Below, piece after piece: positions 7,783 through 19,957 of a DNA stretch of 64,000 nt. A program made the translations under genes and the position numbers. Origin of the DNA: Bradyrhizobium liaoningense (lineage in GTDB: Bacteria; Pseudomonadota; Alphaproteobacteria; Rhizobiales; Xanthobacteraceae); contig NZ_JAFCJM010000001.1 in the NCBI RefSeq assembly GCF_018130955.1, forward strand, positions 124,001 to 188,000. Reading direction: 5' to 3'. A model generated the notes under the pieces. It made no database searches and was not told where the DNA came from. It was given only the letters and a program-made list of their open reading frames with translations. Position 1 is the first letter of the stretch; each line of letters opens with the position of its first letter.

Positions 7783-10470
7783 ATGAAAGTTGCGGACGCG
7801 CACGATCTGGATCCGCAGGAGACCCGGGAATGGCTCGACGCGCTATCTGCCATCCGGGGTCACCGCGGCAGCGAACGAGCCGAATTCGTCGTCAATACGA
7901 TGATTGACGCCGCCCGTAGCGGCGGCCTCAATATTCAGCAGACGCTGACGACGCCTTATTGCAACACGATTCCTCTGGACCAGCAGCCGCCGTTGCCCGG
8001 CGACCGTGCCATCGAGCACAAGCTGCGCTCGATCATCCGCTGGAACGCGCTTGCCATAGTTCTGCGCGCCAACAAGGAGAGCTCGGAGCTCGGCGGCCAC
8101 ATCGCGAGCTTCCAGTCCGCTGCCACGCTCTACGACATCGGCTTTGGCCATTTCTGGCATGCGCCGACGGAAGATCATGGCGGTGATCTGATTTTCGTCC
8201 AGGGCCACTGTTCGCCCGGCATTTACGCGCGCGCCTTTCTCGAGGGCCGGCTGAGCGAGGAGCAGCTTCTCGGCTTCAGACAGGAGACCGGCGGCCAGGG
8301 CCTGTCGAGCTATCCGCACCCCTGGCTGATGCCGGATTTCTGGCAGTTCCCGACGGTGTCGATGGGACTGGGGCCGCTGATGGCGATCTATCAGGCGCGT
8401 TTCCTGAAGTATCTCCAGAACCACAAGCTGGCCGAGACTTCCAATCGCAAGGTCTGGGCTTTCATGGGCGACGGCGAAACGGACGAGCCGGAATCGCTCG
8501 GCGCGATTTCGCTCGCCGGTCGCGAAAATCTCGACAATCTGATCTTCGTCATCAACTGCAACCTGCAGCGGCTCGACGGGCCCGTTCGTGGAAATGGCAA
8601 GATTGTCCAGGAGCTCGAAAGCGTTTTTCGCGGTGCCGGCTGGAACGTCATCAAGGTGCTCTGGGGGGCGGGCTGGGACCGCCTGCTGCAGAAGGACAAG
8701 AGCGGGCTCTTGCTGAAGCGCATGGAGGAATGCGTCGACGGCGAGTACCAGGACTTCAAGAGCAAGAGTGGCGCCTATATCCGCGAGCACTTCTTCGGCA
8801 AGTATGACGAGCTGAAACAGCTCGTCGCCGACATGAGCGACGACGAGATCTGGCAGCTGGCACGCGGCGGTCACGATCCGGAAAAGGTCTTCGCGGCCTA
8901 TGCAGCGGCGGTGAACCACAAGGGCCAGCCGACAGTGATCCTGCCGAAGACCGTCAAGGGCTACGGCATGGGGGAATCTGGCGAAGGTCAGATGATTGCG
9001 CATCAGGCCAAGAAGATGACGCAGGACGCGCTGCGCGGCTTCCGCGATCGCTTTCAGGTGCCGGTCGCAGACGCGGAACTGGCGAAGGTTCCCTTCATCA
9101 AGCTGCCGGAAGACAGTCCGGAGATGAAGTACTTCCGAGCCCAACGCCAAAAGCTGGGGGGAAGCCTGCCGCAGCGCCGGCGCAAATCCGCCTCGTTGCA
9201 AATTCCGCCGCTGTCGACGTTTCAGCGGCTGCTCGACGCCACCGGCGAGCGTGAAATCTCGACCACGATGGCGTTCGTGCAGATGCTAGGCGCCCTCGTG
9301 CGCGACAAGGCAATCGGCAAGCACATTGTGCCGATCGTGCCGGATGAATCCCGCACCTTCGGCATGGAGGGCATGTTCCGCCAGCTCGGCATCTACTCGT
9401 CGGTGGGCCAGCTCTACCGGCCGCAGGACGCCGATCAGCTGATGTACTACCGCGAAGACAAGAGCGGTCAGGTGCTTCAGGAAGGCATCAACGAAGGCGG
9501 CGCGATGTCGAGCTGGATCGTCGCGGCGACGTCCTACAGCACGAGCAACGTGCCGATGATCCCGTTCTACATCTACTATTCGATGTTCGGCCTGCAGCGC
9601 GTCGGCGATCTCGCCTGGCTCGCGGGTGACATGCGTGCCCGCGGATTCCTGCTCGGCGGTACGGCCGGCCGCACCACGTTGAACGGCGAAGGCTTGCAGC
9701 ATGAGGATGGCCACAGCCACGTGTTGGCCGGCACCATCCCGAACTGCATCTCTTACGATCCGACCTTTGCCTATGAGGTCGTGACGATTGTGCGCGAAGG
9801 CATGCGCCGCATGTACGAGGCGCAGGAGGACGTCTACTACTACATCACCTTGATGAACGAGAATTATCCGCATCCCGCGCTCGCCGACGCCGGCGAGGGC
9901 GCGGAGGAGGGTATTCTCAAGGGACTCTATCTCCTCAAGAATGGCGGCGAAAGCGCGAAGAAGGGGCTGCGCGTCCAGCTCGTCGGTTCGGGCACGATCC
10001 TGCGCGAAGTGATCGCGGCCGCCGATCTGCTCAAGGCGGACTTCGGCGTGACGGCGGACGTGTGGAGCGCGACCAGCTTCAACGAACTGCGCCGTAATGG
10101 CATGGCAGCGGAGCGCTGGAACCTGCTGCATCCAACCGAGCCGCGTCGCAAGAGCTGGGTCGAAAACCAGCTTGAGGGCCATGCGGGTCCGGTCGTGGCA
10201 TCGACCGACTACATGCGCAACTACCCTGATCAGATCCGGGAATACGTCCAGGCGGCCGGGCGGCGCTACGTCGTGCTCGGCACGGACGGGTTCGGCCGGA
10301 GCGACTACCGGGTGAAGCTGCGCAAGTTCTTCGAGGTCGATCGGCACTACGTCGCCGTCGCTGCGCTCAAGGCGCTCGCCGACGAAGGCGCAATCAAGCT
10401 GGCGGTCGTGGCCGAGGCCATCGCCAAATATCAGATCGACGCCGGGCGCGCTGCGCCCTGGACCGTGTAA
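7783..10470 (+). CDS. aceE: Pyruvate dehydrogenase E1 component (homodimeric type)
   Basis: Thiamine-diphosphate enzyme that decarboxylates pyruvate and passes the acetyl group to the lipoyl domains of E2. 895 residues, the size of E. coli AceE. The ThDP motif GDGETDEPES begins at residue 229. The start at 7783 is preceded by GGAGAGG (7773-7779); the ATG at 7735 has no such site. This single-chain E1 is unusual for alphaproteobacteria, which normally carry the E1 alpha/beta pair. aceF follows after 24 bases. Confidence 0.96.
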   Translation: MKVADAHDLDPQETREWLDALSAIRGHRGSERAEFVVNTMIDAARSGGLNIQQTLTTPYCNTIPLDQQPPLPGDRAIEHKLRSIIRWNALAIVLRANKESSELGGHIASFQSAATLYDIGFGHFWHAPTEDHGGDLIFVQGHCSPGIYARAFLEGRLSEEQLLGFRQETGGQGLSSYPHPWLMPDFWQFPTVSMGLGPLMAIYQARFLKYLQNHKLAETSNRKVWAFMGDGETDEPESLGAISLAGRENLDNLIFVINCNLQRLDGPVRGNGKIVQELESVFRGAGWNVIKVLWGAGWDRLLQKDKSGLLLKRMEECVDGEYQDFKSKSGAYIREHFFGKYDELKQLVADMSDDEIWQLARGGHDPEKVFAAYAAAVNHKGQPTVILPKTVKGYGMGESGEGQMIAHQAKKMTQDALRGFRDRFQVPVADAELAKVPFIKLPEDSPEMKYFRAQRQKLGGSLPQRRRKSASLQIPPLSTFQRLLDATGEREISTTMAFVQMLGALVRDKAIGKHIVPIVPDESRTFGMEGMFRQLGIYSSVGQLYRPQDADQLMYYREDKSGQVLQEGINEGGAMSSWIVAATSYSTSNVPMIPFYIYYSMFGLQRVGDLAWLAGDMRARGFLLGGTAGRTTLNGEGLQHEDGHSHVLAGTIPNCISYDPTFAYEVVTIVREGMRRMYEAQEDVYYYITLMNENYPHPALADAGEGAEEGILKGLYLLKNGGESAKKGLRVQLVGSGTILREVIAAADLLKADFGVTADVWSATSFNELRRNGMAAERWNLLHPTEPRRKSWVENQLEGHAGPVVASTDYMRNYPDQIREYVQAAGRRYVVLGTDGFGRSDYRVKLRKFFEVDRHYVAVAALKALADEGAIKLAVVAEAIAKYQIDAGRAAPWTV

Positions 10471-10494
10471 GGCAGCGGAGCCGAGGGCAGAGCG

Positions 10495-12063
10495 ATGAGC
10501 GGTGTGATCGACATCAAGGTTCCAGATATCGGCGACTTCAAGGAAGTCCCGGTGATCGAGATATTCGTCAAGCCGGGCGACAAGGTGAAGGCTGAGGATC
10601 CCCTCGTTGCGCTGGAGTCCGACAAGGCGACCATGGAGGTGCCGTCGCCGCGGGATGGCGTGGTGAAGTCCGTGGTCGTCAAGGTGGGCGACAAGGTGAG
10701 CGAAGGCGCCGTGATCGTGCAGTTCGTGGGCGCTGGCGCCGAGCAGGCCGAGGCTCGCCCGGTCGTCAGCGCGCCGCCATCGCCTGTCAGCGCGCCGGCT
10801 GGTGTCGCCGAGGTACGCGTCCCCGACATCGGTGACTTCAAGGACGTTCCGGTGATCGAAATCTTCGTCAAGCCCGGCGACAGCGTCAAGGCCGAGGATC
10901 CGCTGATCGCGCTCGAGTCGGACAAGGCGACCATGGAAGTGCCGGCGCCGCTCTCGGGCACCGTGCGCGAGATCAAGGTGAAGACGGGCGACAAGGTCAG
11001 CGAGGGCGCGATCATCCTCCTGCTCGCGACCAGCGATACATCGGCGGCGGCCAGCTCGGTGGCGCCTTCGCCTGTAGCCCCGTCGTCGGCGCCCGCCGCG
11101 GCTCCTGTGGCGCACCCCGGTGGGGTCGACGAAAAGGCGTTCGCGCTCGCCTATGCCGGACCGGCTGTCCGCAAGCTGGCGCGCGAGCTGGCTGCGGATC
11201 TCGGCAAGATCAGGGGCAGCGGCAATCATGGCCGCATCCTGCGCGAAGATGTCGAAGCCTTCATCAAGGGCGGGGCGGCAGCTGCCAAGCCGCAGGCCGC
11301 GGCTGCAAGCGGAAGCGGAGTCGGCGGCATCGATCTCTTGCCCTGGCCCAAGATCGATTTCGCGAAATTCGGCCCGGTCGAGCGCAAGGAACTCGGCCGC
11401 ATCAAGAAGATTTCCGCCGCCAATCTTCACCGCAACTGGGTCGTCATTCCGCACGTCACGACCCACGACGAGGCCGACATCACCGATCTCGAGCAGTTCA
11501 GGGTGAAGATGAACAAGGAGCTGGAGAAGAGCGGCGTGAAGCTCTCGCTCCTGCCGTTCATGGTGAAGGCCGCTGTCTGTACGCTGAAGAAATTTCCGGA
11601 GTTCAACGCGAGCCTCGATGGCGACACGCTCGTCTACAAGAACTACTGGCACATCGGCTTTGCCGCGGACACCCCGAATGGGTTGATGGTGCCCGTGATC
11701 CGGGACGCCGACAAGAAGTCGGTGCCGGAGATCGCCAAGGAGATGAATGAGCTCGCCAAGCTGGCGCGCGAAGGCAAGATCAAGCCCGACCAGATGCAGG
11801 GGGGAACGTTCTCGATTTCCTCGCTCGGTGGCATCGGCGGCATCTACTTCACGCCGATCATCAACGCGCCAGAAGTCGCGATCATGGGTGTCTGTAAGGG
11901 CCATTGGAAGCAGCATTCGGCTGATGGCAAGACCTGGGCCTCGCGTCTGACTCTGCCGCTATCGCTGTCCTGGGATCATCGCGTCATCGATGGCGCGGCG
12001 GCCGCGCGTTTCAACGTCCATTTTGCCAACGTGCTCGCCGATCTGCGGCGCGTGCTGTTCTGA
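10495..12063 (+). CDS. aceF: Dihydrolipoamide acetyltransferase, PDH E2
   Basis: E2 core of pyruvate dehydrogenase. Two lipoyl domains (about residues 4-77 and 104-177) carry ESDKATMEV with lipoylated Lys44 and Lys144. Each is followed by an Ala/Pro/Ser-rich linker. The peripheral subunit-binding domain (about 220-260, AGPAVRKLAREL) and the catalytic acyltransferase domain follow, with the active-site SWDHRVIDG (His495) at the end. E. coli AceF has three lipoyl domains; two is the pattern of Ralstonia PdhB. Length 522 residues. Sits between aceE and lpdA in a tight operon. Confidence 0.96.
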   Translation: MSGVIDIKVPDIGDFKEVPVIEIFVKPGDKVKAEDPLVALESDKATMEVPSPRDGVVKSVVVKVGDKVSEGAVIVQFVGAGAEQAEARPVVSAPPSPVSAPAGVAEVRVPDIGDFKDVPVIEIFVKPGDSVKAEDPLIALESDKATMEVPAPLSGTVREIKVKTGDKVSEGAIILLLATSDTSAAASSVAPSPVAPSSAPAAAPVAHPGGVDEKAFALAYAGPAVRKLARELAADLGKIRGSGNHGRILREDVEAFIKGGAAAAKPQAAAASGSGVGGIDLLPWPKIDFAKFGPVERKELGRIKKISAANLHRNWVVIPHVTTHDEADITDLEQFRVKMNKELEKSGVKLSLLPFMVKAAVCTLKKFPEFNASLDGDTLVYKNYWHIGFAADTPNGLMVPVIRDADKKSVPEIAKEMNELAKLAREGKIKPDQMQGGTFSISSLGGIGGIYFTPIINAPEVAIMGVCKGHWKQHSADGKTWASRLTLPLSLSWDHRVIDGAAAARFNVHFANVLADLRRVLF

Positions 12064-12079
12064 GAGGGGAGGGAGCAGC

Positions 12080-13825
12080 ATGGCTCAGCAGATCGAAGTG
12101 AAGGTCCCGGATATCGGCGACTTCAAGGACGTTGCGGTGATCGAGGTCATGGTGAAGGCGGGCGAGACCGTCGCGGTCGACACCAGCCTGATCATGGTCG
12201 AGTCCGACAAGGCATCGATGGAGATTCCATCCTCGCACGCGGGCGTGGTCAAGGACGTGAAGGTCAAGACCGGCGACAAGGTCAGCGAAGGGACGATCAT
12301 TCTCGTGCTGGAAGCCACGGGAGAGGTTGCCGCCCCCAAGCCCGCGTCTGCAGCTCCGGCCAAAGCCGCTCCGCCCGTCGCCGCGCCCTCGGCATCATCC
12401 TATTCGGGCAAGGCGGATCTCGAATGCGATATGGTGGTGCTGGGTGCTGGGCCCGGCGGCTACTCGGCTGCCTTCCGTGCCGCCGATCTCGGCATGAAGA
12501 CCGTACTCGTCGAACGTTACGACACGCTCGGCGGGGTCTGTCTCAACGTCGGTTGCATCCCGAGCAAAGCGCTCTTGCATACGGCATCGGTGATCGATGA
12601 AGTCAAGCATCTGCCTGATCACGGCATTTCCTTCGGTGCGCTGCAGGTCGACCTCGGCAAGTTGCGCGGCTTCAAGGATGGCGTAATCAAGAAGCTGACC
12701 GGCGGCCTTGCCGGGATGGCCAAGGCCCGCAAGGTCGAGGTCGTGAACGGCGTGGGTGCCTTCCTCGATCCGCATCATCTCGAAGTGGTCTCGGCGGGCG
12801 GGAAGAAAACGATCAAGTTCGCCAAAGCCATCATCGCAGCCGGCAGCCAGGCCGTGAAACTGCCATTCCTGCCCGAGGACCCGCGCATCGTCGATTCGAC
12901 CGGCGCATTGCAGCTGAAGTCGATCCCCAAGCGCATGCTGGTGATCGGCGGCGGCATCATCGGGCTCGAAATGGCAACGGTGTATTCGACGCTCGGCGCG
13001 CGCATTGATGTCGTCGAGATGCTCGACGGCCTGATGCAAGGGGCCGACCGCGACCTGGTCAAGGTCTGGGAGAAGACGAACGCAGGCCGTTTCGACAAGG
13101 TCATGCTGAAGACCAAAACGGTGGGTGCAAAGGCAACCGAAGCCGGGATCGAGGTGAGCTTCGAGGGCGCGCAGGCGCCTGCCGGGCCGCAGGTCTATGA
13201 CCTCGTTCTCGTGTCGGTCGGCCGCAGCCCGAATGGCAAGAAAATCGGCGCGGAAAGGGCCGGTGTCGCGGTGACCGATCGAGGCTTCATTGACGTCGAC
13301 AAGCAGATGCGCACCAACGTGGCACACATCTTTGCGATCGGAGACGTCGTGGGGCAGCCGATGCTGGCGCACAAGGCCGTGCATGAAGGCCATGTCGCGG
13401 CGGAAGTCGCCCACGGCGAAAAATCCTGTTTCGATGCACGGCAGATTCCGTCCGTCGCCTACACCGATCCCGAAGTCGCCTGGGCCGGCAAGACCGAAGA
13501 CCAGTGCAAGGCCGAGGGCATCAAATTCGGGAAGGCGGTCTTCCCCTGGGCAGCCTCCGGCCGCGCCATCGCCAATGGTCGCGACGAGGGATTCACAAAG
13601 CTGCTGTTCGACACGGCAACGCACCGCGTCATCGGTGGCGGCATCGTCGGCACGCATGCGGGCGATCTCATCAGCGAGATCTGCCTGGCGGTCGAGATGG
13701 GATGCGAGCCCGCCGACATCGGCAAGACCATTCATCCACATCCGACGCTCGGTGAATCCATTGGCATGGCGGCCGAGGTGTTCGAGGGCCACTGCACGGA
13801 CCTTCCGCCGCAGAAGAAAAAATAG
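12080..13825 (+). CDS. lpdA: Dihydrolipoyl dehydrogenase (E3) with N-terminal lipoyl domain
   Basis: Flavoenzyme that reoxidises dihydrolipoamide and makes NADH for the PDH complex. An extra lipoyl domain (residues 1 to about 80, SDKASMEIP with Lys44) and an Ala/Pro linker precede a full E3. The FAD motif is [11 protein letters not shown], the redox disulfide is Cys154/Cys159 ([12 protein letters not shown]), the NAD motif is [10 protein letters not shown] and the catalytic His is in HPHPTLGES. 581 residues, about 110 longer than plain E3. The ATG at 12080 has GGAGGGAG upstream; the frame is open into aceF but the family begins here. Confidence 0.95.
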   Translation: MAQQIEVKVPDIGDFKDVAVIEVMVKAGETVAVDTSLIMVESDKASMEIPSSHAGVVKDVKVKTGDKVSEGTIILVLEATGEVAAPKPASAAPAKAAPPVAAPSASSYSGKADLECDMVVLGAGPGGYSAAFRAADLGMKTVLVERYDTLGGVCLNVGCIPSKALLHTASVIDEVKHLPDHGISFGALQVDLGKLRGFKDGVIKKLTGGLAGMAKARKVEVVNGVGAFLDPHHLEVVSAGGKKTIKFAKAIIAAGSQAVKLPFLPEDPRIVDSTGALQLKSIPKRMLVIGGGIIGLEMATVYSTLGARIDVVEMLDGLMQGADRDLVKVWEKTNAGRFDKVMLKTKTVGAKATEAGIEVSFEGAQAPAGPQVYDLVLVSVGRSPNGKKIGAERAGVAVTDRGFIDVDKQMRTNVAHIFAIGDVVGQPMLAHKAVHEGHVAAEVAHGEKSCFDARQIPSVAYTDPEVAWAGKTEDQCKAEGIKFGKAVFPWAASGRAIANGRDEGFTKLLFDTATHRVIGGGIVGTHAGDLISEICLAVEMGCEPADIGKTIHPHPTLGESIGMAAEVFEGHCTDLPPQKKK

Positions 13826-13872
13826 TCCCTGCCGCCGACACGGGCAGATGCAACGAGATCAAGGAGGAGACG

Positions 13873-15201
13873 ATGTCTGGAACGATCGCTGTGACGACGA
13901 CGCAGAAGAAACCTTTCTACCGGATTTTGTATGTCCAGGTGATCGCGGCGATTGTGCTCGGCATTATCGTAGGCTGGATTTCCCCCGAACTCGGCAAGAA
14001 CGAGTGGATCAAGGCGATGGGCGACGGCTTCGTCAAGCTCATCAAGATGGTGATTGCGCCAATCATTTTCTGCACCGTCGTCTCCGGCATCGCCCACATC
14101 TCCGAAGTGAAGAAAGTCGGCCGGGTAGCGATCAAGGCGCTGATCTATTTCGAGATCGTGTCGACGCTTGCACTGGCACTCGGCTTGATCGTCGGCAACG
14201 TGGTGCAGCCTGGAGCAGGCTTTCAGGGTCAATCCAACGCCGCTGCTGTCGCGGGCTATGCCAAGCAGGCGAGCGAAATGAAGTCGGTCGATTTCGTCCT
14301 GCACGTCATCCCGGACACCGTTGTGGGTGCGTTTGCACAGGGCGAAATCCTGCAGGTCCTGCTGTTCGCAATCCTGTTCGGCTTTGCGTTGATGGGGCTC
14401 GGTGAGCGCGCTCATACCGTGCGCGCGTTCATCGATGATGTGGCTCACGCAATGTTCGGCGTCATCTCGATCATTGTGAAGGCGGCCCCGATCGGTGCGT
14501 TCGGTGCAATGGCCTATACAATCGGGCGGTATGGTCCGCAGGCACTGGGCAATCTCGCCGGGCTTATTGCAACCTTCTATATCACCGCGCTCCTGTTCGT
14601 CTTTGTGGTGCTTGGTCTGATCGCCCGCTTCGCCGGATTCTCGATCTTCAAGTTCCTCAGATATCTGAAGGATGAATTGCTGATCGTGCTTGGCACGTCA
14701 TCCTCGGAGAGCGCGCTTCCGCAGATGATGGAGAAGCTCGAGCGCCTCGGCTGCTCTAAGCCGGTCGTCGGCCTCGTCGTGCCGACCGGCTACTCCTTCA
14801 ATCTGGACGGCACCAACATCTACATGACGCTGGCGACGCTGTTCATTGCGCAGGCGATGAACGTGCAGCTCAGCTTCGGCGAGCAGTTGACGATTCTCAT
14901 CGTCGCCATGCTCACCTCGAAGGGCGCATCGGGCATCACGGGTGCCGGCTTCATTACGCTCGCAGGCACGCTCGCCGCCGTCAGGCCGGAGCTGCTTCCC
15001 GGCATGGCGATCGTGCTCGGCATCGACAAGTTCATGAGCGAATGCCGCGCTCTGACCAATCTCTGCGGTAATGGCGTCGCCTGCGTGGTGGTGGCCTGGT
15101 GGGAGGGCGAACTCGACCGCGAGAAGCTGCGTGTCGGACTCCAGCGCGAAATTGACCCAACGGACTTCGAGACCGCCGTGGCGGAGGGCAGGGGCTTCTG
15201 A
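13873..15201 (+). CDS. dctA: C4-dicarboxylate transporter DctA
   Basis: Sodium- or proton-coupled dicarboxylate:cation symporter that imports succinate, fumarate and malate. 442 residues, normal length, with about eight membrane helices and two re-entrant loops. Diagnostic stretches are [49 protein letters not shown] and [22 protein letters not shown] precedes the ATG. It lies 47 bases after lpdA, and a DctB/DctD-like regulatory pair is encoded 8 kb downstream, the classical control system for dctA. It supplies the malate that MaeB and PDH would use. Confidence 0.95.
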   Translation: MSGTIAVTTTQKKPFYRILYVQVIAAIVLGIIVGWISPELGKNEWIKAMGDGFVKLIKMVIAPIIFCTVVSGIAHISEVKKVGRVAIKALIYFEIVSTLALALGLIVGNVVQPGAGFQGQSNAAAVAGYAKQASEMKSVDFVLHVIPDTVVGAFAQGEILQVLLFAILFGFALMGLGERAHTVRAFIDDVAHAMFGVISIIVKAAPIGAFGAMAYTIGRYGPQALGNLAGLIATFYITALLFVFVVLGLIARFAGFSIFKFLRYLKDELLIVLGTSSSESALPQMMEKLERLGCSKPVVGLVVPTGYSFNLDGTNIYMTLATLFIAQAMNVQLSFGEQLTILIVAMLTSKGASGITGAGFITLAGTLAAVRPELLPGMAIVLGIDKFMSECRALTNLCGNGVACVVVAWWEGELDREKLRVGLQREIDPTDFETAVAEGRGF

Positions 15202-15243
15202 CAATCGGATTGCGAGAGAACGAACGTAAAAGAGGAATTGGTC

Positions 15244-16416
<1,173 letters not shown>

Positions 16417-16527
16417 GGGGCAATCGCTGCGACCAAAGCATTGGCGTGGGCGGCACCAGCCGCCTGCGAGGAACGCCGGCTCCCGAGAGCCGGCGAATAC
16501 AAGGTCAATCCAGTTCAGGAGGAGAGC

Positions 16528-17253
16528 ATGTCCAGGGTTGCAGTGGTAACTGGCGGAACGCGCGGCATCGGAGAAGCCATCTCGATCGCGCTCAAGGCGG
16601 CCGGCTATAAGGTGGCCGCGAGCTATGCCGGTAATGATGAAGCCGCCGCGAAGTTCAAGAGCGAGACCGGAATCAATGTCTACAAGTGGGACGTCTCGAA
16701 ATATGAGGCGTGCGTCGCAGGCCTGAAGCAGGTCGAAGCCGACCTGGGGCCAGTGGATGTACTGGTCAACAATGCGGGCATCACCAAGGACGGCATGTTC
16801 CACAAGATGACGCCCGACCAGTGGTACGCGGTCATCAACACTAATCTGAACTCGCTCTTCAACATGACGAGGCCGGTGTGGGAGGGCATGCGTGAGCGCA
16901 AGTCCGGCCGCGTGATTTGCATCTCCTCGATCAACGGCCAGAAGGGCCAGATGGGTCAGGTCAACTATTCCGCCGCCAAGGCGGGTGATATCGGCTTCGT
17001 GAAGGCGCTGGCGCAGGAGGGCGCGCGTGCGGGCATCACCGTCAACGCGATCTGCCCCGGCTATATCGCCACCGAAATGGTCAAGGCGATCAACCCGGAG
17101 GTCGTGGCCAAGAGCATCCTGTCGCAGATTCCGGTCGGGCGTTTGGGCGAACCTCACGAGATTGCGCGCACTGTCGTCTTCCTGGCCTCGGACGATGCCG
17201 GCTTCATCACGGGTTCGACGATTTCGGCGAATGGCGGCCAGAGCATGATCTGA
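16528..17253 (+). CDS. phbB: Acetoacetyl-CoA reductase
   Basis: NADPH-dependent short-chain dehydrogenase making (R)-3-hydroxybutyryl-CoA, the monomer for PhaC. 241 residues. Cofactor loop TGGTRGIG near the N-terminus, NNAGITKDGMFHKM typical of PhaB, and the catalytic Tyr147/Lys151 pair in NYSAAK. AGGAGGAG lies just before the ATG at 16528. Ends ITGSTISANGGQSMI, the common PhaB C-terminus. Also written phaB. Confidence 0.95.
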   Translation: MSRVAVVTGGTRGIGEAISIALKAAGYKVAASYAGNDEAAAKFKSETGINVYKWDVSKYEACVAGLKQVEADLGPVDVLVNNAGITKDGMFHKMTPDQWYAVINTNLNSLFNMTRPVWEGMRERKSGRVICISSINGQKGQMGQVNYSAAKAGDIGFVKALAQEGARAGITVNAICPGYIATEMVKAINPEVVAKSILSQIPVGRLGEPHEIARTVVFLASDDAGFITGSTISANGGQSMI

Positions 17254-17262
17254 GCCACCGCC

Positions 17263-17616
17263 ATGTCGATCCAACCACGAGGCGACCTCACGACACGGAC
17301 ACTCGCCATGTCGGCGGATGCGAACCCGAGCGGCGATATCTTCGGGGGCTGGGTGCTTTCGCAGATGGATATCGCCGGCGGAATCCATGCCAGACAGCAC
17401 TCACAGCGGCGCGTTGCGACGGTTGCAGTCGAGGTGATGCATTTCATCAAGCCGGTCTATGTCGGGGATGTTCTGTGCGTCTACGCAGCGCCCGAGCGGG
17501 TGGGACGCGTCGAGATATTGCGCCGGCGTTTCGAAGACAGAACGGCACGCGATGCGCACGCGTGGCGGAAACACCTGACAGGCGAGCGGCGCATCCGCCG
17601 CCCGAACAAAGATTAG
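17263..17616 (+). CDS. Acyl-CoA thioesterase-like hotdog protein, short form
   Basis: The first 75 or so residues match the YciA/BFIT hotdog family that hydrolyses acyl-CoA: RTLAMSADANPSGDIFGG, a central helix GGIHARQHSQ, and HFIKPVYVGDVLCVYA. After CVYA the sequence no longer follows the family strands and the protein ends at 117 residues instead of about 130-150. Small indels in the last 110 bases are likely, so it may be degraded or have altered activity. It lies 9 bases after phbB and 14 before maeB, clearly in the operon. Confidence 0.65.
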   Translation: MSIQPRGDLTTRTLAMSADANPSGDIFGGWVLSQMDIAGGIHARQHSQRRVATVAVEVMHFIKPVYVGDVLCVYAAPERVGRVEILRRRFEDRTARDAHAWRKHLTGERRIRRPNKD

Positions 17617-17630
17617 AATCGGGGAATACG

Positions 17631-19907
17631 ATGGACCAGGATCTGAGGGAAGCCGCACTCGAATATCACCGTCTGCCGAGGCCGGGAAAGATTTCCGTGG
17701 TGCCCACCACGGCCATGGCGACGCAGCGCGACCTGTCGCTGGCGTATTCGCCCGGCGTGGCCGAGCCTTGCCTGGTCATCGCCAAGGATCCACTCAAGGC
17801 CGATGAGTTGACGGCGCGCAGCAACCTCGTGGCTGTCGTGACCAACGGTACCGCGGTGCTTGGTCTTGGCAACATCGGCCCGCTGGCGGGCAAGCCCGTC
17901 ATGGAAGGCAAGGCGTGCCTGTTCAAGAAGTTCGCGGGGATCGACGTCTTCGATATTGAGCTGGCCGAGGAGGACCCGGACGCATTGGTCGAAACCATCG
18001 CGAGGATGGAGCCGACGTTCGGCGGGATCAATCTGGAGGATATCAAGGCGCCGGAATGCTTCTACATCGAACAGAAGCTGCGCGCCCGAATGAAGATTCC
18101 GGTCTTTCACGATGACCAGCACGGGACCGCGATCATCGCCGCGGCTGCGATCCTCAACGGGTTGAAGCTGGTCAAGAAGGACATCGCGGACGTCAAGCTG
18201 GTTTGCTCCGGCGCCGGCGCCGCGGCGCTGGCTTGTCTCGACCTCATCGTCAGCCTTGGCTTGCGCCACGATCGAATCATCGTGACCGACGCAAAGGGCG
18301 TCGTTTATGCCGGCCGTACGGACGGCATGGACGACAACAAAGCGCGCTATGCGGTGAAAACGGAGGCACGAAAGCTCGACGAGATCATCCAAGAGGCGGA
18401 CATCTTTCTGGGCCTGTCGGCGGGCAATGTGCTGACGCAAGACATGGTCAAGAAGATGGCGCGCGATCCCTTGATCTTTGCGATGGCCAACCCGATCCCG
18501 GAAATCATGCCTGAAGACGCGCTGGCGGTTCGCCCCGATGCAATCATCGGCACGGGACGGTCGGACTATCCCAACCAGATCAATAACGTCCTCTGCTTTC
18601 CGTTCATCTTCAGGGGCGCGCTCGATTGCGGAGCCACCACAATCAATGAGGAGATGAAGCTCGCGACAGTGCGCGCACTGGCCGATCTGGCCATGGCGGA
18701 AGTGCCCGAGGTGGTGGCCGCTGCGTATAAGGGCGAGAAGCTCCGCTTCGGTCGCGACTATCTCATTCCAAAGCCGCTCGACCCGCGTCTCATCGAGGTC
18801 GTGGCACCCGCGGTCGCCAAATCTGCGGCCGACAGCGGCGTCGCCAAGCGTCCGATCGCGGACATGGAAGCCTATCGGCAGCAACTGAGCCGGTTCGTCT
18901 ATCATTCCGGCAACGCGATGCAACCGGTCTTCTCGGTGGCGAAGGGAAGCGGAAAATCATTGCTGCTGGCGGAGGGCGAGGACGAGCGCGTGCTGCGCGC
19001 CGCGCAGGTGGTCGTTGACGAGAGGATTGCAAGACCCTTGCTGGTCGGTCGGCCCTCGGCGATCGAGGAGCGGATCAAGTCTTTCGATCTTCGGCTGAAG
19101 CCTGGCAAGGACTGCGAGATCGTTGATCCACATGATGCGGAAATCTATTCCAAATGCGCGGAAGTGTACCATTCGCGGCGGAAGCGCGACGGCGTATCGG
19201 CCTCGCTGGCGCTCTCCGAGACCCGGAGCGATGCGACCGTGCTCGCCTCGCTTCTCCTCGAAAGAGGTATCGGCGATGCGATGCTGTGCGGCGTCATCGG
19301 CAGGACTGCCGACCACCTGACCGCGATCCGCAACGTGATCGGCACCCGCGATGGCGTGCGGACGCTGGCCGTGATGCAGATGCTCATCCTGCAGCAGCAT
19401 CAGCTGTTCATTTGCGACACCCATTGCCACATCAACCCGACCGCACAGCAGGTCGCCGACATCGCCTTGCTGGCGGCGGCGGAGGTCAGGCGGTTCGGCA
19501 TCACGCCGCGGGTAGCGTTGCTGTCGCATTCGAGCTTCGGCAGCTCTGCGGTCCCGGAAGCGAGCAAGATGCGGGAGGCGCGGGCGATCATTCGCGAGCG
19601 AGCGCCCGATCTGGCGATCGAGGGCGAGATGCGCGGTGATGCGGCGCTATCGCCATCCGTGCTTCACCACGAGTTTCCCGACTCCGGTTTCGAGGGACCG
19701 GCGAATGTGCTTGTCATGCCGAATCTCGACGCCGCCAATATCTCCTACAATCTGCTGCGGATGGCGGCGGGGCAGGGACTGACTGTCGGCGGCATCCTGC
19801 TCGGGGCGGCAAAGCCGGCTCACATCCTCACGCCATCGTCCACGGTGCGGCGCATCGTGAACATGGCGGCGGTCGCGGTCGCCGACGCCGTCTCCGAGAG
19901 AGCCTGA
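17631..19907 (+). CDS. maeB: NADP-type malic enzyme with phosphotransacetylase-like C-terminal domain
   Basis: Oxidative decarboxylation of malate to pyruvate. 758 residues: malic enzyme domains at about 1-430 ([26 protein letters not shown](P)-binding [26 protein letters not shown]) and a Pta-like domain at about 435-758. This is the MaeB/TME layout known from rhizobia, where the Pta part is regulatory. The ATG at 17631 follows GGGGAA; the family begins [13 protein letters not shown]. It links DctA uptake to the pyruvate dehydrogenase encoded upstream. Confidence 0.95.
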   Translation: MDQDLREAALEYHRLPRPGKISVVPTTAMATQRDLSLAYSPGVAEPCLVIAKDPLKADELTARSNLVAVVTNGTAVLGLGNIGPLAGKPVMEGKACLFKKFAGIDVFDIELAEEDPDALVETIARMEPTFGGINLEDIKAPECFYIEQKLRARMKIPVFHDDQHGTAIIAAAAILNGLKLVKKDIADVKLVCSGAGAAALACLDLIVSLGLRHDRIIVTDAKGVVYAGRTDGMDDNKARYAVKTEARKLDEIIQEADIFLGLSAGNVLTQDMVKKMARDPLIFAMANPIPEIMPEDALAVRPDAIIGTGRSDYPNQINNVLCFPFIFRGALDCGATTINEEMKLATVRALADLAMAEVPEVVAAAYKGEKLRFGRDYLIPKPLDPRLIEVVAPAVAKSAADSGVAKRPIADMEAYRQQLSRFVYHSGNAMQPVFSVAKGSGKSLLLAEGEDERVLRAAQVVVDERIARPLLVGRPSAIEERIKSFDLRLKPGKDCEIVDPHDAEIYSKCAEVYHSRRKRDGVSASLALSETRSDATVLASLLLERGIGDAMLCGVIGRTADHLTAIRNVIGTRDGVRTLAVMQMLILQQHQLFICDTHCHINPTAQQVADIALLAAAEVRRFGITPRVALLSHSSFGSSAVPEASKMREARAIIRERAPDLAIEGEMRGDAALSPSVLHHEFPDSGFEGPANVLVMPNLDAANISYNLLRMAAGQGLTVGGILLGAAKPAHILTPSSTVRRIVNMAAVAVADAVSERA

Positions 19908-19957
19908 TCAGGGGGATGCGCTCGGACGGTTTGTGAACTTGATTGGTCGAGGCCATC

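Noticed and set aside
9286..11916. Very long open frame on the minus strand opposite aceE and aceF
   Set aside because: It is the antisense of two well-supported genes in GC-rich DNA, has no family pattern and no promoter or ribosome site.
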